Source of the DNA: an uncultured Haemophilus sp.
GTDB lineage: Bacteria; Pseudomonadota; Gammaproteobacteria; Enterobacterales; Pasteurellaceae
Direction: 5' to 3'
Assembly (NCBI RefSeq): GCF_937976265.1
Contig: NZ_CALJRX010000062.1
Span: forward strand, 1-16,073
DNA length: 16,073 nt
Shown: positions 1-7,475 of the stretch, piece after piece
Numbering within the stretch: the first letter of the stretch is position 1
Layout of the letters: every line of letters starts with the position of its first letter
The notes under the pieces: generated by a model
What the model saw: the letters and a program-made list of their open reading frames with translations, nothing else
The model's database searches: none
Told to the model about the DNA's origin: nothing
Made by a program: the position numbers and the translations under genes

Positions 1-730
1 CTTTATAATAGAACTCAAAACGTTCTGCCACACGGCTATCTTCTGGGCTAAGTTGTGCAAGTGCGGCTTGGGAAGAAGGGAAATGATAAACCGCAACAGG
101 CGCCTCTTGTCCGATTTTAGGTTCTACTACTTCGCTAAATAAAAATTGTAGTAAGGTATCACGATCTTCATCTTCATCTGCCATAAAGTTGTGTTTACGT
201 GCCGCTTCCACCAGTTCTTGACGAGTCGCTGATAATGGATCTAATCCTACATATTCTTGGAAGACGAATTGATAGCTTAAGGTTTCTGCCGGTTTACAAT
301 CGAGGATCTGTTGTAATAAATCATCCACTTCATTCATCAGACGATACATGTCAAAGTGCGGTCGATACCATTCAAGCATGGTAAATTCCGGATTATGACG
401 ATTACCTGCTTCTTCATTACGAAACACTTTGCCAATTTGGAAGATCGGTCCACTGCCAGCCGCTAATAAACGCTTCATGTGATATTCCGGGCTAGTAGAA
501 AGCCACAGCGTTTTCGACAGTTCATCAAAAGGGGCAACAAATTCGGTATTAAAGGTGGAAAGATGAAGATCCGTTACGCCAAATTCACTTAAAACAGGGG
601 TTTCCACTTCTAATAATCCACGTTCAGTAAAAAACTGGCGGATATCCGCAATGATTTTGGCACGCGCCAATAAATTTTTAATTGAGGCGGAAGGTTGCCA
701 TTCTGTTTTTTTATCGCTAAGTGCGGTCAT
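1..730 (-). CDS. epmA: EF-P--(R)-beta-lysine ligase EpmA, 3' end cut by window edge
   Basis: Reading from the ATG at 730 leftward gives 243 codons without a stop, running off the left edge. The family is about 325 residues long, so roughly the last quarter is missing. EpmA (also GenX, PoxA or YjeA) is a truncated class II lysyl-tRNA synthetase paralog that attaches beta-lysine to a conserved lysine of elongation factor P in the cytoplasm, helping ribosomes through polyproline stretches. The translation starts MTALSDKKTEWQP and contains a class II motif 2 region (QIGKVFRNEEAGNRHNPEFT). The anticodon-binding domain of a true LysRS is absent ahead of it, which separates it from lysS. A GGAG sequence precedes the ATG, and the start codon abuts an uptake signal. 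It is divergent from frdA, as in Haemophilus influenzae. Identification is confident from motif and context. Confidence 0.93.
   Translation of the reverse strand, partial: MTALSDKKTEWQPSASIKNLLARAKIIADIRQFFTERGLLEVETPVLSEFGVTDLHLSTFNTEFVAPFDELSKTLWLSTSPEYHMKRLLAAGSGPIFQIGKVFRNEEAGNRHNPEFTMLEWYRPHFDMYRLMNEVDDLLQQILDCKPAETLSYQFVFQEYVGLDPLSATRQELVEAARKHNFMADEDEDRDTLLQFLFSEVVEPKIGQEAPVAVYHFPSSQAALAQLSPEDSRVAERFEFYYK
354..362 (+). repeat. DNA uptake signal (AAGTGCGGT)
   Basis: Exact 9-bp Hin-type uptake signal core within epmA. Confidence 0.9.
719..727 (+). repeat. DNA uptake signal (AAGTGCGGT)
   Basis: Exact core; on the minus strand it directly follows the epmA ATG and encodes residues 2-4 (TAL) plus the ATG's neighbour bases. 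Confidence 0.9.
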
Positions 731-767
731 TTTTTTCTCCGTTTTCACCTTTAAAATGAATTAGGCT

Positions 768-796
768 ATTGTAAACAAGAGTGATTTTTAACTCAA
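768..796 (-). promoter_or_regulatory. predicted epmA promoter
   Basis: On the minus strand TTGAGT (791-796) and TACAAT (768-773) are separated by exactly 17 bp, matching sigma-70 consensus at 4/6 and 5/6 positions. It lies about 40 bp upstream of the epmA ATG. This is a prediction from sequence only. Confidence 0.55.
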
Positions 797-862
797 TAAT
801 CCGACTAAATCATTCTTAAACGCAAACGGTTATCATCTATAAATATGTAAAAAACTAACTTT

Positions 863-878
863 TTTGAGTTAGATCACA
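863..878 (+). promoter_or_regulatory. FNR- or CRP-like site upstream of frdA
   Basis: Read as FNR, the half-sites are TTGAG (864-868) and ATCAC (873-877) with a 4-bp spacer, 8 of 10 positions of TTGAT-N4-ATCAA. Read as CRP, they are TTTGA (863-867) and TCACA (874-878) with 6 bp between, 9 of 10 positions of TGTGA-N6-TCACA. frd operons are classically activated by FNR without oxygen, so either or both regulators may bind. A class II position would put the transcription start near 911-912, but no strong -10 box is visible there (TATTCC at 899-904 is poor). Confidence 0.5.
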
Positions 879-950
879 CTTTTGGTATTTTGTCCGTTTA
901 TTCCATAAAAAAGGTTACTAATTTGTAAACAAAAATGGCAGAATGACAAC

Positions 951-985
951 ATGCCCCTATTAATTTAGGGCGTTTTATTTTTTTA
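951..985 (+). terminator. terminator-like hairpin in the frdA leader
   Basis: ATGCCC + TA (951-959, with C957 bulged) pairs with TAGGGCGT (966-973) around the loop TTAATT. A T-rich tract, TTTATTTTTTT, follows at once (974-984). The shape and the ATGCCCC arm resemble the clear terminator at 5307-5331. It lies between the presumed frd promoter and the frdA ribosome binding site, so it would act as an attenuator or end a short leader RNA. There is no plus-strand gene upstream for it to serve. Confidence 0.5.
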
Positions 986-1008
986 CTTTCTATTGATTGG
1001 AGGATATC

Positions 1009-2808
1009 GTGCAAACGGTTAATGTCGATATTGCTATTGTTGGTGCCGGTGGCGGCGGTTTACGTGCAGCAATTGCAGCAGCAGAAGCAAACCCTAACTT
1101 AAAGATCGCATTAGTTTCTAAGGTTTATCCTATGCGTAGCCATACGGTTGCAGCAGAAGGTGGTGCGGCCGCAGTAATTAAAGAGGAAGATTCCTACGAT
1201 AAACACTTCCACGATACCGTTGCCGGTGGTGACTGGTTATGTGAACAAGATGTGGTGGAATACTTCGTTGAACATTCTCCAGTGGAAATGACTCAACTTG
1301 AACGTTGGGGCTGCCCTTGGAGCCGTAAAGCAGATGGCGATGTGAACGTTCGTCGTTTCGGTGGGATGAAAATCGAACGTACTTGGTTCGCGGCAGATAA
1401 AACCGGTTTCCACTTATTACATACTCTTTTCCAAACATCCATTCAATATCCACAAATTCAACGCTTTGACGAGCACTTCGTTTTAGACATCTTAGTTGAT
1501 GATGGCCATGCTCGCGGTATGGTGGCGATGAATATGATGGAAGGTTCACTTGTTCAAATCAACGCAAATGCGGTTGTGATTGCAACTGGTGGTGGTTGTC
1601 GTGCATTTAAATTCAACACCAACGGCGGTATCGTAACTGGTGATGGTTTATCAATGGCATATCGTCACGGTGTTCCTCTTCGTGATATGGAATTCGTCCA
1701 ATATCACCCAACCGGCTTACCGAATACCGGTATTTTAATGACTGAAGGTTGTCGTGGTGAAGGCGGTATCTTAGTGAACAAAAACGGCTACCGTTATTTA
1801 CAAGATTATGGTCTAGGCCCTGAAACCCCAATCGGTAAACCTGAAAACAAATATATGGAACTTGGTCCACGTGATAAAGTTTCACAAGCTTTCTGGCAAG
1901 AATGGAAAAAAGGCAACACCTTAAAAACTGCAAAAGGTGTTGATGTGGTTCACCTTGACTTACGTCACTTAGGGGAAAAATATTTACATGAACGTCTTCC
2001 ATTCATTTGTGAATTAGCAAGTGCTTATGAAGGTGTAAACCCAGTTAATGAACCAATCCCAGTTCGTCCGGTTGTTCACTACACCATGGGTGGTATTGAA
2101 GTGGATTACAACAGCGAAACTCGCATTAAAGGTTTATTTGCTGTGGGTGAATGTGCCTCTTCTGGTTTACATGGCGCAAACCGTTTAGGTTCTAACTCGC
2201 TTGCAGAATTAGTGGTTTTAGGCCGTGTTGCAGGTGAATATGCCGCACAGCGTGCAGCAGAAGCAAAACCTGCAAACCGTGCAGCAGTTGATGCTCAAGC
2301 TCAAGATGTTGTAGCTCGCCTTGAAGCACTTTATAACCAAGAAGGTAATGAATCTTGGTCTGAAATCCGTGATGAAATGGGTACCGTCATGGAAGAAGGT
2401 TGTGGTATCTACCGTGACCAAGAAAGCATGCAAAAAGCAGTAGATAAAATTGCCGAGCTTAAAGAACGTTATAAACGTATCCGTGTAACAGACCGTTCAA
2501 GCGTATTCAATACCGATGTGCTTTACACTGTAGAATTAGGTTACATCCTTGATGTGGCACAATCTATTGCCAACTCTGCAATTGAACGTAAAGAGTCTCG
2601 TGGTGCACACCAACGCTTAGACTACACCGAACGTGATGATGTGAATTATTTAAAACACACCCTTGCTTACTACAATGGCGATGATGCACCGCGTATTGAA
2701 TACAGTCCGGTGAAAATCACTAAATCTCAACCAGCAAAACGTGTTTATGGTGCTGAAGCAGAAGCGGCAGAAGCGGCTGCGAAAGCTAAGGAGCAAGCAA
2801 ATGGCTAA
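1009..2808 (+). CDS. frdA: fumarate reductase flavoprotein subunit FrdA
   Basis: This is the catalytic subunit of the membrane-bound quinol:fumarate reductase, which reduces fumarate to succinate as terminal step of anaerobic respiration, facing the cytoplasm. The GTG at 1009 is chosen because GGAGG (999-1003) sits 5 nt ahead and the product MQTVNVDIAIVGAGGGG has the expected family N-terminus; this gives 599 residues. Visible features are the dinucleotide-binding GAGGGG (residues 12-17), His45 in RSHTVAAEGG (the covalent FAD attachment site), active-site HPTG (His233), the CRGEGG segment (Arg249), HYTMGG (His357) and GANRLGSNSL (Arg392). The C-terminus ends in an alanine/glutamate/lysine-rich tail. 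The gene overlaps frdB by 8 bp, consistent with translational coupling. All key residues are present. Confidence 0.98.
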   Translation: MQTVNVDIAIVGAGGGGLRAAIAAAEANPNLKIALVSKVYPMRSHTVAAEGGAAAVIKEEDSYDKHFHDTVAGGDWLCEQDVVEYFVEHSPVEMTQLERWGCPWSRKADGDVNVRRFGGMKIERTWFAADKTGFHLLHTLFQTSIQYPQIQRFDEHFVLDILVDDGHARGMVAMNMMEGSLVQINANAVVIATGGGCRAFKFNTNGGIVTGDGLSMAYRHGVPLRDMEFVQYHPTGLPNTGILMTEGCRGEGGILVNKNGYRYLQDYGLGPETPIGKPENKYMELGPRDKVSQAFWQEWKKGNTLKTAKGVDVVHLDLRHLGEKYLHERLPFICELASAYEGVNPVNEPIPVRPVVHYTMGGIEVDYNSETRIKGLFAVGECASSGLHGANRLGSNSLAELVVLGRVAGEYAAQRAAEAKPANRAAVDAQAQDVVARLEALYNQEGNESWSEIRDEMGTVMEEGCGIYRDQESMQKAVDKIAELKERYKRIRVTDRSSVFNTDVLYTVELGYILDVAQSIANSAIERKESRGAHQRLDYTERDDVNYLKHTLAYYNGDDAPRIEYSPVKITKSQPAKRVYGAEAEAAEAAAKAKEQANG

Positions 2809-3571
2809 TTCACCGGTAATGACTGTAGAAGTATTACGCTACAACCCAGAAAACGATCAAGAGCCACATTTAAGCTCTTATCAAGTACCTTATGATAACC
2901 AAACTTCTCTTTTAGATGCGTTAGGTTACATTAAAGATAAACTTGAACCGTCTCTTTCTTATCGCTGGTCTTGCCGTATGGCGATCTGCGGTTCTTGCGG
3001 GATGATGGTCAATAACAAACCCAAATTGGCTTGTAAAACGTTCTTACGTGATTACAGCGGCCATATGCGTATTGAACCATTAGCAAACTTCCCTATTGAA
3101 CGCGACTTAGTGGTTGATTTAAGCCACTTTATCGAAAGTTTAGAGGCAATTAAACCTTATATTATTGGCAACGAAGCACCACCATTAGATGGTAAACCAC
3201 ATCCATCAAAAGAATTGCAAGTAAGCCGTACTAAACAAACCCCGGCACAGCTTGAAAAATATCGTCAATTCTCAATGTGTATTAACTGTGGTTTATGCTA
3301 TGCGGCTTGTCCACAATTTGGTTTAAACCCTGAATTCTTAGGCCCTGCAGCGATTACAATGGCACACCGTTACAACCTTGATAACCGTGACCATGGTAAA
3401 GCACAACGTATGCCATTATTAAATGGTAAAAACGGTGTTTGGAGCTGTACTTTCGTGGGTTATTGTTCTGAAGTGTGTCCAAAACACGTGGATCCTGCTT
3501 CTGCAATCAACCAAGGTAAAGTGGAAAGTGCCAAAGATTATGTTATCTCAATGCTAAAACCAAAAGGCTAA
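2801..3571 (+). CDS. frdB: fumarate reductase iron-sulfur subunit FrdB
   Basis: FrdB relays electrons from the membrane quinol site to FAD in FrdA. The ATG at 2801 has AAGGAG 7 nt upstream (2788-2793) and gives 256 residues, the normal family length. An N-terminal plant-type ferredoxin domain holds the [2Fe-2S] ligands Cys58, Cys63, Cys66 and Cys78 (CRMAICGSCGMM...C). The C-terminal half has CINCGLCYAAC (Cys160, 163, 166, 170), Cys216, Cys222 and CSEVCPKH (Cys226), the ligand set for one [4Fe-4S] and one [3Fe-4S] cluster. It overlaps the end of frdA by 8 bp and is followed 10 nt later by frdC. Nothing is missing. Confidence 0.98.
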   Translation: MANSPVMTVEVLRYNPENDQEPHLSSYQVPYDNQTSLLDALGYIKDKLEPSLSYRWSCRMAICGSCGMMVNNKPKLACKTFLRDYSGHMRIEPLANFPIERDLVVDLSHFIESLEAIKPYIIGNEAPPLDGKPHPSKELQVSRTKQTPAQLEKYRQFSMCINCGLCYAACPQFGLNPEFLGPAAITMAHRYNLDNRDHGKAQRMPLLNGKNGVWSCTFVGYCSEVCPKHVDPASAINQGKVESAKDYVISMLKPKG

Positions 3572-3581
3572 GGGGAAGAAT

Positions 3582-3992
3582 ATGTCAGTAACAGTAAGTA
3601 AACGTAAAAAATATGTTCGCCCAATGACGGCTACTTGGTGGCAAAAATTGGATTTCTACAAAGCGTATATGGTACGTGAAGCAACCTCTATCTTTGCTGT
3701 ATGGTTCTGTATCGTATTGCTTTATGGCGTACTTTGCCTTGCAAGCAATCCTGTACCAGGCTTAGGTATTATTGATTTCATTGGCTTCTTAAGAAATCCA
3801 ATTGTGGTGTTCTTAAATATCATCACATTAATTGCGACTTTATATCACACTGCAACTTATTTCGTGATGACTCCAAAAGTGATGAACATCATTGTTAAAA
3901 ATGAACGTTTACCACATCACGTGTTAAGAAATGCACTTTGGGCAGTTACAGCTGTGATTAGTGTTATCGCATTAATTTTAGTTTATATGTAG
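3582..3992 (+). CDS. frdC: fumarate reductase membrane anchor FrdC
   Basis: FrdC is one of two hydrophobic anchor subunits that hold FrdAB to the inner membrane and form the menaquinol site. The 136-residue product has a basic N-terminus and three hydrophobic segments at about residues 33-54, 70-95 and 115-135. Glu33 in the segment FYKAYMVREATSIFAVWF matches the position of the quinol-site glutamate known in E. coli FrdC (Glu29). The start ATG at 3582 follows a purine-rich GGGGAAG sequence. It lies 10 nt after frdB and 11 nt before frdD, in a compact operon. Confidence 0.96.
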   Translation: MSVTVSKRKKYVRPMTATWWQKLDFYKAYMVREATSIFAVWFCIVLLYGVLCLASNPVPGLGIIDFIGFLRNPIVVFLNIITLIATLYHTATYFVMTPKVMNIIVKNERLPHHVLRNALWAVTAVISVIALILVYM

Positions 3993-4003
3993 GGAGAGAA
4001 AAA

Positions 4004-4348
4004 ATGGTCGATCAAAATCCAAAACGCTCTGGTGAACCACCAGTATGGTTGATGTTTGGTGCTGGCGGGACTGTCAGTGCGATTTTCTTCCCTGTGGTAA
4101 TCTTAATCCTGGGTTTATTGTTACCATTCGGATTAATTAATCCACATAACTTAATTACATTCGCTTATTCTTGGATCGGAAAATTAATTATCTTAGTTTT
4201 AACGATTTTCCCAATGTGGTGTGGTTTACACCGTATCCATCACGCGATGCACGATCTTAAGATTCACGTGCCAGCAGGCGGATTTATCTTCTACGGTCTC
4301 GCAACCATTTACACTGTTTGGGTATTATTTGCCGTATTAGGTTTGTAA
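4004..4348 (+). CDS. frdD: fumarate reductase membrane anchor FrdD
   Basis: This is the second membrane anchor of quinol:fumarate reductase. The 114-residue product begins with the family signature region NPKRSGEPPVWLMFGAGG and has three hydrophobic segments at about residues 16-42, 57-75 and 92-112. His79-His80 in the HRIHHAMHDLK motif lie after the second segment. GGGAGAG precedes the ATG. It is the last gene of the frdABCD operon; a strong terminator starts 24 nt after the stop codon. Confidence 0.96.
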   Translation: MVDQNPKRSGEPPVWLMFGAGGTVSAIFFPVVILILGLLLPFGLINPHNLITFAYSWIGKLIILVLTIFPMWCGLHRIHHAMHDLKIHVPAGGFIFYGLATIYTVWVLFAVLGL

Positions 4349-4374
4349 TTTAAAAATACTAAATTGATAAGTAA

Positions 4375-4383
4375 AAGTGCGGT
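4375..4383 (+). repeat. DNA uptake signal (AAGTGCGGT)
   Basis: Exact core in the left arm of the frd terminator. Confidence 0.9.
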
Positions 4384-4391
4384 CAAAAATG

Positions 4392-4400
4392 ACCGCACTT
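4392..4400 (-). repeat. DNA uptake signal (AAGTGCGGT)
   Basis: Exact core, inverted, in the right arm of the frd terminator. Confidence 0.9.
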
Positions 4401-4464
4401 TTTTCTTGAATTTTTCGTTCATCTCTATAAGATCTGCAAACATTTGTTCTAAAAATAACTTTAT

Positions 4465-5304
4465 ATGAAAGAAAAATCTCAATTAACCAATTTACAAACA
4501 GAAATACAAACTCGTTACGATAGTTTAAGTAAAAGACTTAAACAAGTTGCAAAATATATCTTAGATAATAGCGACAGTATTGTTTTTGATACCGTTGCCG
4601 TTATAGCAGAAAAGGCTGATGTTCCTCCTTCAACGCTTATTCGTTTTGCTTCTGAATTCGGTTTTTCCGGTTTTAACGAAATGAAACAAATCTTCCGTGA
4701 AAATCTTATGGAAAAGACCACTAATTACACGGAAAGACTTCAACTTTCACATAAAATTGCTAAATCAGAAGGTGAAGAATCACCAGAAGATATTTTGACT
4801 ATTTTCTCACAAGCTAATAGCCAAGCGTTACATCAGTTAGCCGAACAAACCACAAATGAACAAATTAATGAAGCAGCCAAAATCCTCAAAGAGGCCAATA
4901 ATATTTTTATCATTGGATTAAAGCGTTCTTTTAGTGCTGCCTGCTATTTAAACTATGCCTTACAACACTTAGATTGTCGTTCTTTTTTAATTAATGGATT
5001 AGGTGGAATGTTTGATGAGCAGCTTAATCAAGTCAAAGAAGGAGACGTTGTTGTCGCCATTAGTTTCTCACCTTATGCAGTTGAAACGGTTAATATTAGT
5101 AAGGTTTGTGCTAAAAAAGGAGTTAAACAAATTTCTATTACAGATAGCCAAATTAGTCCATTACTTGCATTTAGTGATATTGCCTTTGTTATTAAAGAGG
5201 CTCAAGTGTTAGGCTTCCGTTCTCAGTGTTCAACAATGACCTTAGTGCAAACACTGGCGATCGTATTAGGTCTGGAAAAAGAAAAAGAGAAAAACACCAA
5301 ATAA
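4465..5304 (+). CDS. RpiR-family transcriptional regulator, probable inositol regulator
   Basis: The 279-residue product has the RpiR plan. An N-terminal helix-turn-helix domain (about 10-85) includes LSKRLKQVAKYILDN and PPSTLIRFASEFGFSGFNEMK. A C-terminal SIS sugar-phosphate-sensing domain (about 125-265) includes the stretch FIIGLKRSFSAACYLNYALQHL. SIS domains normally bind a phosphorylated sugar or sugar acid. The gene is convergent with iolC and close to the iol cluster, and RpiR-type IolR repressors of inositol catabolism are known in Salmonella and Sinorhizobium, so control of the iol genes is a reasonable inference. No good Shine-Dalgarno sequence is seen before the ATG at 4465 (the preceding bases are AT-rich), so either translation is weak or the true start differs slightly. 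It has its own transcription unit between two terminators. Confidence 0.88.
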   Translation: MKEKSQLTNLQTEIQTRYDSLSKRLKQVAKYILDNSDSIVFDTVAVIAEKADVPPSTLIRFASEFGFSGFNEMKQIFRENLMEKTTNYTERLQLSHKIAKSEGEESPEDILTIFSQANSQALHQLAEQTTNEQINEAAKILKEANNIFIIGLKRSFSAACYLNYALQHLDCRSFLINGLGGMFDEQLNQVKEGDVVVAISFSPYAVETVNISKVCAKKGVKQISITDSQISPLLAFSDIAFVIKEAQVLGFRSQCSTMTLVQTLAIVLGLEKEKEKNTK

Positions 5305-5306
5305 TA

Positions 5307-5331
5307 AAAATGCCCCAATATGGGGCATTTT
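5307..5331. terminator. bidirectional terminator between the RpiR gene and iolC
   Basis: AAAATGCCCCA (5307-5317) pairs perfectly with TGGGGCATTTT (5321-5331) around the loop ATA. With A and T runs on opposite sides it can end both the plus-strand regulator transcript and the minus-strand iolC transcript. Confidence 0.9.
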
Positions 5332-5341
5332 ATCTTTAAAA

Positions 5342-7252
5342 TTATTGGCGAGATTTCCAAAGCTTAATGAGTCTTCTGTATCTTTCACTCACTTCAGCAA
5401 TAAGCCCATCATCTGTTAATTTTCCGCTTAACCAATCTCCTGATGGTTGCCCGAAAATTGTTCGTCCTACAGCAAAACCTTTGACTAAAGGTGCATTAGC
5501 TGATGCATCAAATACTGCTTTAAACTTATCTTCCGGTGCATCCAAACCTAAAATCAAGATTCCACGGCAATATGGATCATTTGCTTGAATGACTTCGCTA
5601 ATATGCGCCCAAGCTTTTGCTGAAACACCTGGTAATTTCCACCAATCTGGTTTAATGCCCAAATGATAGAAATGAGTAATAATTTCAGCATAGTATTCTT
5701 CATTTTGCTCCATATCTGAAGGTAAAATCACTTCTAATAGCAATTCATGCCCTGTTCGACAGCAAGCTTGATACACTTGTTTTAATGTTGCATCTTGCTC
5801 TGTTTTCATTTCAATACTGTCTTTCGGATGGTAAAAGACCAAACATTTCACCACATGTTCTTGTGGCCAGCTTGCTAATTGACTACCTAAATCACCATAT
5901 TCCAAACGTAATGGGCGAGAAGCTGGAAGTTCAATTGGACGTCCAATCCACCAATGTTTACCAGTAATTTCATTTAATGCAGCTTGACCAAAAGTAGTAT
6001 CAGCAAGAATTCCTGCTTGTCCATCATAAATCCCCTCTTCTTGTGCTGTTCTTTCTGCAGCTTGTAAGAGAAGTTGTTTCAATTTAGGAATTCGTTTGAC
6101 ATCTGCACCACATTTCTCAGCGAGATCAACTAACTGTTTTCGATGATCAAAAGCAAAGATACATAAATTATCCCATTTTGCTTTTCGGGTTGTCACTCGA
6201 TGTAAATGATTCAGTTGTGGATCTAGATCTGGACGAGGTACTGATTCTGCGCGGGCAAGATAATTATCTAACTCGGCTTTTGTTGGCATCGCTGGAGCAC
6301 AACCGTGGCGAGACACCACTAATGCACCACAAGCATTTGCATAACGACAAGATTGTTCCCAACCTTCATTATTAATGTAACCTCGAATGAGGCCTGACAT
6401 GAATGCATCACCTGCACCAAGCACGTTCAGTACTTCCACTCTCACGCCATAAACATTTAATCCACCATCCAAATCATCAGGGATATCCCCTTCAAATACT
6501 GAACAACCTAATGCGCCACGTTTACAAACCAAAACGGCATGGCTGAACTTACGTACATTTTTAAGTGCGGTTAATGTATCGGTTGAACCACCTGCAATAT
6601 GGAATTCTTCTTCGGTACCCACGAGTACATCAAAATGATGTAATACTTCTTGTAACGATTTCGTCACTGCTTCTGAATCAATAAAGCGAGTTTCACCATC
6701 ACCAAGAGAAGTTAGTCCCCATAATACCGGGCGATAATCAATATCTAACAAACGTTTTGTATTATTTCTACCTGCATATTCTAATGCAGTTAACACTGCT
6801 TCCCTGGTTTTTGGGTGGGATAAATGAGTCCCTGTTATAGCTAATGCTTTAGCTGAAGCAATATAGCTTTCATCAAAGTCTTCTTTTGTAATAGCCATAT
6901 CAGCACAATTTTCACGATAGAAAATTAATGGGAATGTGTCCTGATCTTTAATACCTAAAATGACAAGTCCGGTTAGGCGTTCTTTATCCGTAATGAGATG
7001 ACTGGTATCTACGCCAACACGCTGTAACTCTTCACGCAAGAAACGGCCCATATGCTCATCCCCAACACGTGCAAGCATTGAGGATTTCACACCTTGCACA
7101 GCAGTTCCATAGGCAACATTACCTGAAGATCCACCTAGATATTTGGAAAAAGAAGATGCATCTTCTAATCTCGCACCAATTTGTTGTGCATAAAGATCAA
7201 CAGCTACGCGACCGAGACAAATGAGGTCTAGTGTTTTTTCTACCGTTTTCAT
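5342..7252 (-). CDS. iolC: bifunctional 5-dehydro-2-deoxygluconokinase / DUF2090 aldolase-type protein (IolC fusion)
   Basis: The 636-residue product is two proteins in one. Residues 1 to about 330 form a PfkB-family kinase, with GG at 40-41 in the first signature and NVLGAGDAFMSG (GAGD 279-282, Asp282 the expected catalytic base); this phosphorylates 2-deoxy-5-keto-D-gluconate. Residues about 345-636 match the DUF2090 domain usually fused to IolC in proteobacteria, a TIM-barrel type domain credited with cleaving the phosphorylated product to DHAP and malonate semialdehyde (the IolJ step). The ATG at 7252 gives the family start MKTVEKTLDLICLGR and has AGAAGGA about 8 nt upstream; an extension to a TTG at 7294 would overlap the promoter. 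It is transcribed alone and divergent from iolD. One uptake signal lies inside the gene. The kinase half is certain; the aldolase role follows the family. Confidence 0.94.
   Translation of the reverse strand: MKTVEKTLDLICLGRVAVDLYAQQIGARLEDASSFSKYLGGSSGNVAYGTAVQGVKSSMLARVGDEHMGRFLREELQRVGVDTSHLITDKERLTGLVILGIKDQDTFPLIFYRENCADMAITKEDFDESYIASAKALAITGTHLSHPKTREAVLTALEYAGRNNTKRLLDIDYRPVLWGLTSLGDGETRFIDSEAVTKSLQEVLHHFDVLVGTEEEFHIAGGSTDTLTALKNVRKFSHAVLVCKRGALGCSVFEGDIPDDLDGGLNVYGVRVEVLNVLGAGDAFMSGLIRGYINNEGWEQSCRYANACGALVVSRHGCAPAMPTKAELDNYLARAESVPRPDLDPQLNHLHRVTTRKAKWDNLCIFAFDHRKQLVDLAEKCGADVKRIPKLKQLLLQAAERTAQEEGIYDGQAGILADTTFGQAALNEITGKHWWIGRPIELPASRPLRLEYGDLGSQLASWPQEHVVKCLVFYHPKDSIEMKTEQDATLKQVYQACCRTGHELLLEVILPSDMEQNEEYYAEIITHFYHLGIKPDWWKLPGVSAKAWAHISEVIQANDPYCRGILILGLDAPEDKFKAVFDASANAPLVKGFAVGRTIFGQPSGDWLSGKLTDDGLIAEVSERYRRLIKLWKSRQ
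6563..6571 (+). repeat. DNA uptake signal (AAGTGCGGT)
   Basis: Exact core inside the kinase half of iolC. Confidence 0.9.
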
Positions 7253-7285
7253 AATGCCATTCCTTCTAATTAATAAAGTTGCTTC

Positions 7286-7313
7286 ACCATACAAATTGAA
7301 ACATATATTTCAA
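7286..7313 (-). promoter_or_regulatory. predicted iolC promoter
   Basis: On the minus strand TTGAAA (7308-7313, 5/6 match to the -35 consensus) and TATGGT (7286-7291, 4/6 match to -10) are 16 bp apart. The -35 box and the spacer lie within the palindrome at 7296-7313, the usual geometry for repression. Confidence 0.5.
7296..7313. promoter_or_regulatory. candidate IolR/RpiR operator 1
   Basis: TGAAA-N6-TTTCA (7297-7312) is a perfect 5-bp-arm palindrome, extended one base on each side to TTGAAA/TTTCAA. The same pattern recurs at 7476-7491. The spacing of six between GAA-type half-sites resembles the GGAA-N6-TTCC motif I recall for Sinorhizobium IolR, also an RpiR protein. Binding here is inferred. 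Confidence 0.5.
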
Positions 7314-7475
7314 AAAAAGCAATAACGAAATTTCATTTTTTAGACATTAATCACAAAATCAATATCTAAAAATTGTTCTACTACATCTAAAACAATCCTG
7401 TTTAATAAGCAGTCTAACCTTCATTTATAAAATCGGATTCTCGAGCTAAAAAAAGTTTGATCTATGTCTCAAAAA

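Larger units (their letters stand above)
4373..4404 (+). terminator. frd operon terminator made of inverted uptake signals
   Basis: AAAAGTGCGGTCA (4373-4385) pairs perfectly over 13 bp with TGACCGCACTTTT (4390-4402) around an AAAA loop, followed by a short T run. Each arm contains one complete 9-bp Hin-type uptake signal. Paired uptake signals acting as terminators are well known in Pasteurellaceae. Confidence 0.93.

Noticed and set aside
997..1008. Upstream TTG start extending frdA by four residues
   Set aside because: The TTG overlaps the GGAGG ribosome binding site; the GTG at 1009 is properly spaced and gives the family N-terminus and 599-residue length.
1178..2433. Antisense ORFs of 71-129 codons opposite frdA
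   Set aside because: They have no ribosome binding sites or recognisable domains and mirror the codon pattern of frdA.
2741..2800. Longer frdB start inside frdA
   Set aside because: The added residues are an out-of-frame reading of the frdA tail; the ATG at 2801 has AAGGAG upstream and gives the normal 256 residues.
4407..4421. TGAA-N7-TTCA upstream of the RpiR gene as an autoregulatory operator
   Set aside because: The spacing and arm length do not match the perfect copies in the iolC/iolD gap; too weak to call.
7253..7294. TTG start at 7294 extending iolC by 14 residues
   Set aside because: It would overlap the predicted -10 box and lacks a ribosome binding site; MKTVEKTLDL at 7252 fits the family.
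7325..7335. Third operator copy (GAAATTTCA) in the iolC/iolD gap
   Set aside because: Only one TTTCA half-site is present; there is no TGAAA at the N6 spacing, and the core is simple AT-rich sequence.
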